A stretch of 64,000 bases of DNA from CAYGOC01 sp964351495 (GTDB lineage Bacteria > Chlamydiota > Chlamydiia > Chlamydiales > SM23-39), in NCBI GenBank assembly GCA_964351495.1, contig CAYGOC010000004.1:39381-103380 (forward strand), written 5' to 3'. This document shows, piece after piece, positions 1 through 7,469 of this stretch; position 1 is the first letter of the stretch, and each line of letters starts with the position of its first letter. The position numbers and the translations under genes were made by a program. The notes beneath the pieces are model-generated. The model was not told the origin of the DNA. It ran no database searches and worked only from the letters and a program-made list of their open reading frames with translations.

Positions 1-881
1 CCGTCAGGAGCTCTAATTATGTAGTTAGATAATTCTGGATTGTATATTCCATAAGACATTAAATAAGTAACTCCCTTCAATTCAAACGTTTTAATCATAT
101 CGCATAGATCTCTATGCAATTTTTCGGGAGAGTGTATTTCGACGTACAGCCCTATTTCCCTCTCTATTGAACGTTGGTTTTCGGGATAAGGTGGGTTTAA
201 AACAACAAAATCTTCCTCACCAATGTCAATCAGGCTTTTTTGGAAGTCTAAGCTACTAAAATGAACTATATTTTCGTTAAGCAATCTAGAAATTCGATCT
301 AGTTCGGTATTGAACTCTTCGTTGGTGAGGGATGGTTTCTTAATGCAGCCTGCAATTTCCTGATTTTTGATCGTTATTTTCTGGTAGACAAGGGCTCCTT
401 TTTGGTTATAGAACACCATTCCTCCCCAGGCGTGGTTGATAATAAAGGGGAGTAGTAAGCTTTTCCTCGCGTCACTGGAGTTGTTATATTGGTCAATAAT
501 CTGTTGGTACAGAGCTACTTTTTCAGTAGATTGGGAATAAATGGTTGATAAGAGGGCGTATTCTTTTTTTAGGATATTCGGATTGTTTCGGGCCATTTTA
601 AAGAAATGGATAAGAGTCTCATTTGCATCATTGATGAAGTATTCTTGACTAAATCCCAGTTCCATCGCCGTAAAGCTCCAAGAAGCACTACCGGCAAATG
701 GCTCAAAGCATCTGTTAAAAGGTCTAGTCCCACGGTTTTTTTCGATAATTGCAAAACTATCTTTCATCCAGGTAAAGTCTGGATACATATGGCCATTATC
801 TTCAGGCAGTGTGAGGGCTCTATTGCCAAAGTAATAAAGAGGCCCTCCTTTATTATCTTTAAATTTTTCCCGGTAGCTCAC
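1..881 (-). CDS. D12-class DNA adenine-N6 methyltransferase (Dam-like), C-terminus outside window
   Basis: The minus strand is open from about 881 to the left window edge. Translation shows the AdoMet-binding motif FEPFAGSAS about 60 codons in and the catalytic motif NPPY in the context DFVVLNPPYPENQ, with spacing typical of D12-class (Dam/DpnII) adenine methylases. It should transfer a methyl group from AdoMet to adenine N6 in DNA. The GTG at 881-879 is the first plausible start; the AGGGAG at 900-895 is rather far from it. An in-frame ATG lies further in, so the start is uncertain. The start lies 18 nt after the end of the upstream ATP-grasp gene on the same strand, so they may be cotranscribed. 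No restriction endonuclease is visible, so it could be an orphan methylase or half of an R-M pair. Confidence 0.85.
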   Translation of the reverse strand, partial: MSYREKFKDNKGGPLYYFGNRALTLPEDNGHMYPDFTWMKDSFAIIEKNRGTRPFNRCFEPFAGSASWSFTAMELGFSQEYFINDANETLIHFFKMARNNPNILKKEYALLSTIYSQSTEKVALYQQIIDQYNNSSDARKSLLLPFIINHAWGGMVFYNQKGALVYQKITIKNQEIAGCIKKPSLTNEEFNTELDRISRLLNENIVHFSSLDFQKSLIDIGEEDFVVLNPPYPENQRSIEREIGLYVEIHSPEKLHRDLCDMIKTFELKGVTYLMSYGIYNPELSNYIIRAPD

Positions 882-898
882 GTTTCTATGTATACTCC

Positions 899-2026
899 CT
901 AGTTTTGAAGTAAGCACTTTGCATAATTTGAAATGATGACTTCCTCATTCTTTCCTGCATTTATAGCAGCTTTGATCTCAAGATAAGGTTCTATGCCTTC
1001 AACCTCCATTACTACTAGTTCAGAGCCTACTAGTGCCGCATCTAACCGAACAAACGCCGGTTCGGGGATTCTTTGGGTAGCTAGATAGTTTCGAAGTTGA
1101 GAATATACTCCCTTTGCTTTTTGGGGAGCATTTTCGATCTCTTTGGGGGTCATTTTTAAGTCATTTCGGAAGGTTTGCTGAATATTTGAGATTTGAGATG
1201 CAAGGGCAGTATTGTCAAAGTGAAATGACTTACCACCATAAAAGGACTGCACTCTTTCTTCTCCGGTTTTAGGTATCTTAAGGAAATAGTGACTGAGCTG
1301 CCCATTGAAAAAGACAAACGAAAATTCCCCTTTTTCGTAAATTTCCGGAATGAATTTTTGTATAATTACCCCACAGTTATTATGCTTGAGTAGGTTAAAC
1401 TGTTCTTGGGCTTCTTGAAGGTTGTCTTGTCGAACATGATAGTAGCTAAATCCGGCAGCATCGACTAGCCCTTTGATAATAACATCTGAGCAGGAGAATT
1501 TATCTTGAAATAGAGAGTAGCTTTCCTTAAAAGAAAGAGGAGAGTTTTGATCAAATACCATAGAGCTTGGGATATTGATCCCACTATCCTGCAAGTTTAT
1601 CAAATACTTTTTGTTGGCGTTCCAGGTGATAAACTTATGATTATTGACCAATTTAACGCGATTTTTATTTAATTTGTTGATCCAGGCTAAGAAGGTAGTT
1701 GGATACTTACTATATCCCCATACGGGTCCAATAATAACTCTACTTTTTGTAGACCAGTCGATACTACCATCTTGCCAGTTAACTATCTCGAATTCGACCT
1801 GATTTTTCTTCAAGTAATCTACGAGAAGAGCCATCTGTGGGTACTGAACATTCTGGAAATAATCCATCGTTGAAGGAGAAATAGAATCCCCCATGCTTTC
1901 TGAAGAAGCGGCTATTGTTACCAATGCGCTTTTTTCTGTCTTTTTACCCAGATATTTTTTAGCAAGGACGATAGCTACGAATCCTAATGCAATAATAGGA
2001 ATTAAAAAAAGTATTTTTAACTTCAT
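899..2026 (-). CDS. membrane-anchored ATP-grasp family protein
   Basis: 375 aa. Residues about 4-22 form one hydrophobic N-terminal segment (signal anchor). The rest has the signature of an ATP-grasp ligase: a nucleotide-binding Lys strand (VIIKGLVDAAG), a GEFSFVFFNGQLSHYFLKIPK stretch like the central ATP-grasp strand pair, and a C-terminal VRLDAALVGSELVVMEVEG segment holding the acidic metal ligands. Similar proteins are annotated as RimK/glutathione-synthase-like. The substrate cannot be told from sequence. The membrane anchor is unusual for this fold. It reads in the same direction as the adenine methylase at 1-881. Confidence 0.72.
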   Translation of the reverse strand: MKLKILFLIPIIALGFVAIVLAKKYLGKKTEKSALVTIAASSESMGDSISPSTMDYFQNVQYPQMALLVDYLKKNQVEFEIVNWQDGSIDWSTKSRVIIGPVWGYSKYPTTFLAWINKLNKNRVKLVNNHKFITWNANKKYLINLQDSGINIPSSMVFDQNSPLSFKESYSLFQDKFSCSDVIIKGLVDAAGFSYYHVRQDNLQEAQEQFNLLKHNNCGVIIQKFIPEIYEKGEFSFVFFNGQLSHYFLKIPKTGEERVQSFYGGKSFHFDNTALASQISNIQQTFRNDLKMTPKEIENAPQKAKGVYSQLRNYLATQRIPEPAFVRLDAALVGSELVVMEVEGIEPYLEIKAAINAGKNEEVIISNYAKCLLQN

Positions 2027-2186
2027 TTATAATTCATGTTTATTTTTTGTTAGAGAATAGTTTTTGTTTTTATTATCTTTCAAACAGAAAATATTTCTTA
2101 TTGGGGAGCATCGAGAATTATTCGAATTTCTCTTTTCAAAAAATAGCTATATTCCATATAGGAAACAGAAAAGGAATATAGTAAAG

Positions 2187-2693
2187 ATGGAAAATACCTG
2201 TGAGGGGAGACCTGTCTCTTTTTCTGCTGTTCAAAAGAAGCTTTCCCTTTCTTTTAAGAAGAGTGGAGCTCTTTCTGCTTCTTTATTGGAGGAGATTTCT
2301 TCTTTTTCTCTACAGTTAGCGCAGAAGCATGCCGGATCCAAGTGTGTTTTTTTGAGTATTGATTCTCTTCATTTTTTCCATCCCATTTTGGAAAAGGATT
2401 TTCTTTTAGCAAAGGCTTCTATTAACCGGGTTTGGGATAGCTATATGGAGATAGGAATCAAGGTAACTGCAGAAGATTTTCGTCTTTTACAAGAGAAGGA
2501 TATTTTATCTGCCTATTTTACTTATTTAGCAGTAGATAAAGAGGCCAAGCCCGCTTTGGTGCCGAAGGTGATTCCTCAGACAGAAGAAGAAAAAAAACGA
2601 TATCAGGCGGCAGATTTAAGAAGGAAAATGCGCTCTTTTTCTAATGTTTCTAAAAGAGAAATTTTTCCTCACACATCCTACTTTAGAAACTAA
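2187..2693 (+). CDS. acyl-CoA thioesterase, hot-dog fold (YciA/BFIT type), probably diverged
   Basis: About 168 aa from the ATG at 2187; an upstream TTG at 2064 is in frame, but the extra 41 residues do not resemble the family. The body matches the YciA/acyl-CoA hydrolase pattern: the central helix region followed by SIDSLHFFHPI, the strand INRVWDSYMEIGIKV, FTYLAVDKEAKPALVPKV, and the terminal EEEKKRYQAADLRR. Family members hydrolyse acyl-CoA esters. The usual GxLFGG...D signature is replaced by GALSASLLEEIS, so the expected catalytic Asp is not seen, which may mean altered activity. The 3' end overlaps the convergent porin gene by 11 bp. Confidence 0.7.
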   Translation: MENTCEGRPVSFSAVQKKLSLSFKKSGALSASLLEEISSFSLQLAQKHAGSKCVFLSIDSLHFFHPILEKDFLLAKASINRVWDSYMEIGIKVTAEDFRLLQEKDILSAYFTYLAVDKEAKPALVPKVIPQTEEEKKRYQAADLRRKMRSFSNVSKREIFPHTSYFRN

Positions 2694-3723
2694 ACTGCAA
2701 AGAGACATTTCCTCCATGCATAGTCAAAGTTCCGGGACTAGAGCCGGTTTGGGATATTAGTTCATCTACTAAAGCCCTTAGCTTATTTTCCTCCCAAAAG
2801 ACTTGAAAGGTATAGTCTAAAAGTAACTTTAAGTGCCATCTGTAGTGAGAGAAATACGTTCCACAATGAAGTCCCATCCTCATGTCTAGTTGTGGTTTGA
2901 GCTCTCGATAGATTGTTTTTACATCAAAAGATTTTACCGAAGCAATACTAGTAGTATCTTCTATTTCAGAATGCACCTGGTTTCTTTCATAAATTATAGA
3001 AGAGGCTATTTTTCCTTCTAAGGAGAGCCATTTTACAAGCCTCCATGTACTGCAAAGGCCTAATCTAGGCCCTATAGAGCGGTACTTACTGCGGTTTTTA
3101 GAAGACTTTTCTCTTCCCCCTAAGCTAGATATATTAGCGTACACATTATATCCTTGCCTTCCCCAAATAAGACGGGGACCAAAAAAGGGCCTTAAAAGTA
3201 CCTCTTTTCCTACAAAAAAAGCCCTACCCATTTCTGTATCTACCTGGTCCCATTTTAAACTCCAAGCAGACCTAGCGGCAATAGCTCTGGGAGAAGAAGG
3301 AAACCAGCGCATAATAAGAGCCCCTGTAGATAGGGCTTGGACAGATGTGGATGTATGAGGATGATAACGGGTATATTCGGCTACACAATCCCAGTTGTCA
3401 AAATCGCTAAAAAACCCAAAAGCCCCGTTGAAACCAAGTTTAAATTTGTATTCAGGTTCGAGTTTTTTTCCATAGACCGAAGAAGAGTTCGTGGTAGCAT
3501 CAGAAATCACAAAATCGAGACCTCTTTCTTTAGCAATTTGGTAAATAGCTCCTCCTCTAAAAAAGATATTCCAACTAGAGCGAACATCAATTCTAGCGGG
3601 AGCATTATATCCTTCTACCATAGGAGGGGTGTTTTTTTTAGGCGTAGCTAAAACCTCTCTTCTAGGAAGAGGTTCTGCAAAGACTAAAGAAAAACAACCA
3701 AGAAAAAAAAGACAACGCTTCAT
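2683..3723 (-). CDS. Lpg1974-family (Legionella MOMP-type) outer membrane protein
   Basis: 346 aa with a signal peptide (MKRCLFFLGCFSLVFAEP, cleavage probably after residue 16). Alternating-hydrophobicity strands and the segment WSLKWDQVDTEMGRAFFVGK-LLRPFFGPRLIWG match the Legionella major-outer-membrane-like family, which is expanded in environmental chlamydiae and likely forms beta-barrel porins. The last residue is Phe (LQFSF), as expected for BamA-dependent insertion. AAGGG lies 9 nt upstream of the ATG. Confidence 0.83.
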   Translation of the reverse strand: MKRCLFFLGCFSLVFAEPLPRREVLATPKKNTPPMVEGYNAPARIDVRSSWNIFFRGGAIYQIAKERGLDFVISDATTNSSSVYGKKLEPEYKFKLGFNGAFGFFSDFDNWDCVAEYTRYHPHTSTSVQALSTGALIMRWFPSSPRAIAARSAWSLKWDQVDTEMGRAFFVGKEVLLRPFFGPRLIWGRQGYNVYANISSLGGREKSSKNRSKYRSIGPRLGLCSTWRLVKWLSLEGKIASSIIYERNQVHSEIEDTTSIASVKSFDVKTIYRELKPQLDMRMGLHCGTYFSHYRWHLKLLLDYTFQVFWEENKLRALVDELISQTGSSPGTLTMHGGNVSLQFSF

Positions 3724-3739
3724 AAGAAAAAACCCTTTT

Positions 3740-4837
3740 TCAAAGAATAGGAAGAAAGAACTTTCTTTTCAAAGAAAAAGTAGTACGCATTTGTTTTCTG
3801 GAAATATTAGGATAGAACCAGAAAAAACAAAAAAAGGTAAAAAAATAAGGAAAGATAGTAGCCCAAAAGGGAGATACCACTTCATTTTCGCTTAAAATAA
3901 GCAAAAAATTGGTAATAGATTGAAAGAGGATAAAAAAGAAAAGAGAGAGCGCATAAAAAGGAAACGTAGTTTTCTTTCTTTGGAAGCGGAGGAAAAAAGG
4001 AAATAGAGAAAAGGGGATAAGAAGTAAAATAAAAGGAGAGGCTAGCCTATGAAGTAGGTGTGTCTTTAAAAAGAAGGGGTTTTCTTCAAAAGGGCGCTCT
4101 TTTTTTTGTGTTTGTAGATATAAAAAAGAAAGGGGCTGAAACTCTGCCGGAAGAAAAAACAGCTTTTTTGGAAGAGAAAAGGAAGGAAGAGGCATGGCTT
4201 TATAGGAGTTTTTCTTTTCTAAAAAGCCTTGGTTATTTCTTAAGAATTGATCTACATAAAAGCCTTGTTTCTTAGCCTTGGTAGAAAGGGAGGAAATGTG
4301 GTATATCTCGTGAAAATTTTTTATCCAAAAAGCATCTAAAATCTGGTGTAAATCAGGGTCATATTTTTCGAAGATTAACTTAGAGCCGTCTTCTAAAGGT
4401 AAAGTGAAGAGTCTTTTCTCTTTTTTGGATCTTTCAGAGGTGGTTTTTCCTTTAGTTTGTAAGTATTCTGCGCATTTGGGTAATCCCCATTCAAAATGGC
4501 AGATTAACAGGGCCATTAAAGTACAAGAGAGTATAAAAATAGGATAAAAAAGGGAGGCTTTGCTGCATCCTGCTATTTGTAAAGAGGCAATCTCTAGGTG
4601 ATTTTTTTTCTTAGTAAGAAAAAAAACTAAAGAAAGCAACAAACTAACAGAGAAAAAAAGACTTAAATAAAGGCCAAATCGTGCTAAGTAGTAGGGAAGA
4701 AAGGAGGAGAAAGAAAACTTGGAAGCGCTAAGACTTATATCGAATAAGACAAAAAGAAGAAAAAAACAGGACAAAAAAGAGAAAAAAAGAAAAAACAGAT
4801 TTTTTACCCAGATTTTTTGCCACAAAAAGAGTTTCAT
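3740..4837 (-). CDS. LptF/LptG (YjgP/YjgQ) family LPS-export permease, second of pair
   Basis: 365 aa. The layout is typical of LptF/LptG: transmembrane helices at about residues 12-35, 50-73 and 98-117, a soluble beta-jellyroll-like middle (about 130-255), then helices at about 270-290, 300-320 and 328-345. The pair is the membrane part of the LptBFG ABC transporter that extracts lipopolysaccharide from the inner membrane and feeds the Lpt bridge. Its ATG overlaps the stop of the upstream paralogue by 4 bp (ATGA), so the two are translationally coupled. The same pair next to tilS is found in Chlamydia. Which is LptF and which LptG was not resolved. Confidence 0.82.
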   Translation of the reverse strand: MKLFLWQKIWVKNLFFLFFSFLSCFFLLFVLFDISLSASKFSFSSFLPYYLARFGLYLSLFFSVSLLLSLVFFLTKKKNHLEIASLQIAGCSKASLFYPIFILSCTLMALLICHFEWGLPKCAEYLQTKGKTTSERSKKEKRLFTLPLEDGSKLIFEKYDPDLHQILDAFWIKNFHEIYHISSLSTKAKKQGFYVDQFLRNNQGFLEKKNSYKAMPLPSFSLPKKLFFLPAEFQPLSFLYLQTQKKERPFEENPFFLKTHLLHRLASPFILLLIPFSLFPFFLRFQRKKTTFPFYALSLFFFILFQSITNFLLILSENEVVSPFWATIFPYFFTFFCFFWFYPNISRKQMRTTFSLKRKFFLPIL

Positions 4838-5913
4838 GTAGTTCCTTTTTCAAACGAAGAGAGATTTTTTTTCCCGAAGAAAAACAAGACTAGATGAGGT
4901 AGGATAAGTAAGCTTATTGAAATAACAGGAGTTCCTTTTAAAGCTTTCGCTAAAAAATAAGAGAGAAAGAAAAACGATACAAGGGAGATCAAATAGAGGT
5001 TTTTTTTATAGGTAGTGGTTCTAGAAGAAAAAAGGCTAAAACAAAATCCTATGAAAGTAAAAGAAAGAACGGAAAAAGCAAGAGAGAGCCTTCTTGCGAA
5101 CTCTTTTATAAAAAAGAGAGAACTTCCTTTTTTTTGGGAGTCCAAAAGCAACAAACGCAAGGGTAAAGAGGCTCCATTCATTCTTTCTTTGCTTGTTTTC
5201 ATAAAAGAGGAGATCTCAGGAGCATAACAGGTAAGGCTTTCTTGATTTTCTAATATGATTTTATCAAATCCTTCTTTTTCTGAAGAAAAAGTAGAGACAA
5301 AAGAACACTTTTCTCCTATGAGATTTTGGTTTTCTAAAAACATCTTTTTAGAAGAAAGTAAAAAAAGTCCTCTCGTTTCCGGATTTTTAAAAACTAAAGT
5401 CATATTAGTAGCTTCTTTGCCATCATCGCTTAAAGTATAGTCTACATAGCTTTTGGGAATGCTAAGCAGTTTTTGTCTTTTTAGGAGAATCAAAGGGTTG
5501 GCTGTAGTGTTTTTCACAATCATTTCACGCGATTTGTGTTTGCAGTAGGTAGAAAGCTCTGAACAAATATAAAAATGGGATAAAAATAAAAAAAACGCGG
5601 CTAAAAAAACAGGAGAAAAAAGAGAAAAAAGATTCATTTTACAGCAGCGAAATACGGTAATCTCAGAAGAGGCACTCAAAAAGCGAAATAAAGAAAAAGA
5701 GGCGATTAAACTCGAGATGGGGATTGCTAAAGATAGAATATGGGGCACTTGCAGCAAGATAAATAGTAGGGTGTTTTTTATACTGGAAGAAAGGGCTGAA
5801 AAGTGGGCTATATACTGCAGCTTTGTAGCCATTAAAAGGGATACAAAGCCAAAAGTGGATAGGATAAAAATGCGAAAGTATTTTTTTAAAAGATAGGAGA
5901 AAAAAAGAGGCAT
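4834..5913 (-). CDS. LptF/LptG (YjgP/YjgQ) family LPS-export permease, first of pair
   Basis: 359 aa with the same six-helix plus soluble-domain layout as its neighbour. N-terminal helices lie at about 14-32, 44-72 and 95-115. The periplasmic domain runs through about 270 and contains NMTLVFKNPETRG, and C-terminal helices follow at about 283-352. It is the promoter-proximal gene of the two-gene permease operon and diverges from tilS across 69 bp (5914-5982), which must hold both promoters; I saw no clear consensus there. No strong Shine-Dalgarno precedes the ATG. Confidence 0.82.
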   Translation of the reverse strand: MPLFFSYLLKKYFRIFILSTFGFVSLLMATKLQYIAHFSALSSSIKNTLLFILLQVPHILSLAIPISSLIASFSLFRFLSASSEITVFRCCKMNLFSLFSPVFLAAFFLFLSHFYICSELSTYCKHKSREMIVKNTTANPLILLKRQKLLSIPKSYVDYTLSDDGKEATNMTLVFKNPETRGLFLLSSKKMFLENQNLIGEKCSFVSTFSSEKEGFDKIILENQESLTCYAPEISSFMKTSKERMNGASLPLRLLLLDSQKKGSSLFFIKEFARRLSLAFSVLSFTFIGFCFSLFSSRTTTYKKNLYLISLVSFFFLSYFLAKALKGTPVISISLLILPHLVLFFFGKKNLSSFEKGTT

Positions 5914-5982
5914 AGAAAGCTGGTTTAAATGGGCTCAAAAAGGTTATCATTACACCTCTTTTTATTTTTGAAAATAGCGTAG

Positions 5983-7293
5983 ATGCTCTCTTTTTTTTTA
6001 TACCAGTTTTTACAAAAGCATATTTCGTATCAAAAACCTCTTTTACTTGCCTATTCTGGAGGAGGGGACTCAGAAGCACTTTTGCAGGCGCTTTTAGACT
6101 GTAAAAAAAGAAAAGATTTTTGTTTGCATGTAGCTCACGTAGATCATGGATGGAGAGAAACGAGCCATGAAGAAGCTATGATGCTTAAAAAAAAGGCACA
6201 ACAAGAAGGGCTTTTTTTTCACCTGGCAAAAAAAGAGGATAAAGAAGAGAAAAATATAGAGGCTTCTTCGAGAGATTTTCGGTATCGGTTTTTTTCTGCC
6301 TTACAAGAAAAGTATGACTACGAAGCCGTTTTTTTAGCACACCACGCAGATGATTTAGCGGAGACAGTTTTTAAAAGAATTTTTGAAGGATCTCGCCTTT
6401 TCTACCTAGGAGGAATGAGAGAGGTTTCTCCTTTTTTGAATATGACACTGATGCGTCCTTTTCTTAGATTTTCTAAGAAAGATTTGCTGTTGTTTCTCAA
6501 AAAGAAAGAAAAGCCCTTTCTGGAAGATGAAACCAATAAAGATCCTTTTTTTCTACGAAATAGAATTAGAAATCACATCTTCCCTTTTTTAGAAAAAGAA
6601 CTAGGGAAAAATATTCAGTCTTCTCTTTGTTTTTTTTCTAAACAGATAGAAGAGATGAAGGAGCATTTAGAAAAGAAACTAAGTTTTCTAAAGCAAGAAG
6701 CGGAAAAAAACACCCCTTTTGCAAAAGTTTTATTTTTAGAAAAGCTTCCCCCTCTTTCCAGGTGGGAGCTTCGGTATTTATTGGGAAGCTTTTTTGAAAA
6801 AAGCCTTAAAAGAGAAGAAGAAGAGAGGCTTTTAGAGGCATTTGATCAGAAAAAAAGTCCTTTTTTTATCAATACGCATATTGTTTGGGAGAAAAGGTAT
6901 CTTTTCTGGCTTCTAGAAAAAATTCCTCCTTTAGAAGTCCTTATTACAGAGGAAGGCCTCACAGAAGGCGCCTGGAAGGTGGAGGTAAAGAGGGTAAAAA
7001 AATGGGAGAAGAGTTCTTTAAGCTGGGAAGCATTTTTGCAAGGGAGTCTTACCTTAGTGGTTCCTGAAGGAAAGTACTCCATTCAGCTTCCTTTTCCCGG
7101 GGCTTCTTGGAAGGGGAAAGCCATGAAAACATTTTGGTCCGAAAAAAAAATCCCTGTTTTCTTAAGGAAATCATTACCCGTTCTTTGTAAAGATAACGTG
7201 GTAGTAGGGGAGTTTGGATCTGGGGGATTTTCTTTTGATCCCTGCAAGCAAGCTTCTTTTTTTAAGATATCTATAAAAAGAAAACTAATCTAA
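5983..7293 (+). CDS. tilS: tRNA(Ile)-lysidine synthetase TilS
   Basis: 436 aa. The PP-loop ATP-pyrophosphatase motif SGGGDS is at residues 25-30, followed by HVDHGWR and the HHADDLAET segment, with a C-terminal TilS substrate-binding region. It converts C34 of the CAU-anticodon tRNA-Ile to lysidine so that it reads AUA, an essential step. Gene order (LptFG pair divergent, ftsH downstream) matches Chlamydia. After the stop an AT-rich palindrome around 7326-7343 may help termination. Confidence 0.95.
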   Translation: MLSFFLYQFLQKHISYQKPLLLAYSGGGDSEALLQALLDCKKRKDFCLHVAHVDHGWRETSHEEAMMLKKKAQQEGLFFHLAKKEDKEEKNIEASSRDFRYRFFSALQEKYDYEAVFLAHHADDLAETVFKRIFEGSRLFYLGGMREVSPFLNMTLMRPFLRFSKKDLLLFLKKKEKPFLEDETNKDPFFLRNRIRNHIFPFLEKELGKNIQSSLCFFSKQIEEMKEHLEKKLSFLKQEAEKNTPFAKVLFLEKLPPLSRWELRYLLGSFFEKSLKREEEERLLEAFDQKKSPFFINTHIVWEKRYLFWLLEKIPPLEVLITEEGLTEGAWKVEVKRVKKWEKSSLSWEAFLQGSLTLVVPEGKYSIQLPFPGASWKGKAMKTFWSEKKIPVFLRKSLPVLCKDNVVVGEFGSGGFSFDPCKQASFFKISIKRKLI

Positions 7294-7469
7294 TCTTTAA
7301 TGTTCTGTTTTATTTTATTTTTTTAAATAAAAGCTTTTATTTTATTAACATTTAATGTTATTAAAATATATAAGTGCTTTTTTGGCTTTTGAAGAAGGTC
7401 TGGAGTAGATCTTGATAATATGCCATACTGAGCAGAAACGGTAGATAAACTTAACCCCTTGCTTAAGAT

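Noticed and set aside
7326..7343. AT-rich palindrome after tilS as an intrinsic terminator
   Set aside because: It has no GC-rich stem; such AT palindromes occur by chance in this composition. Mentioned only in the tilS entry.
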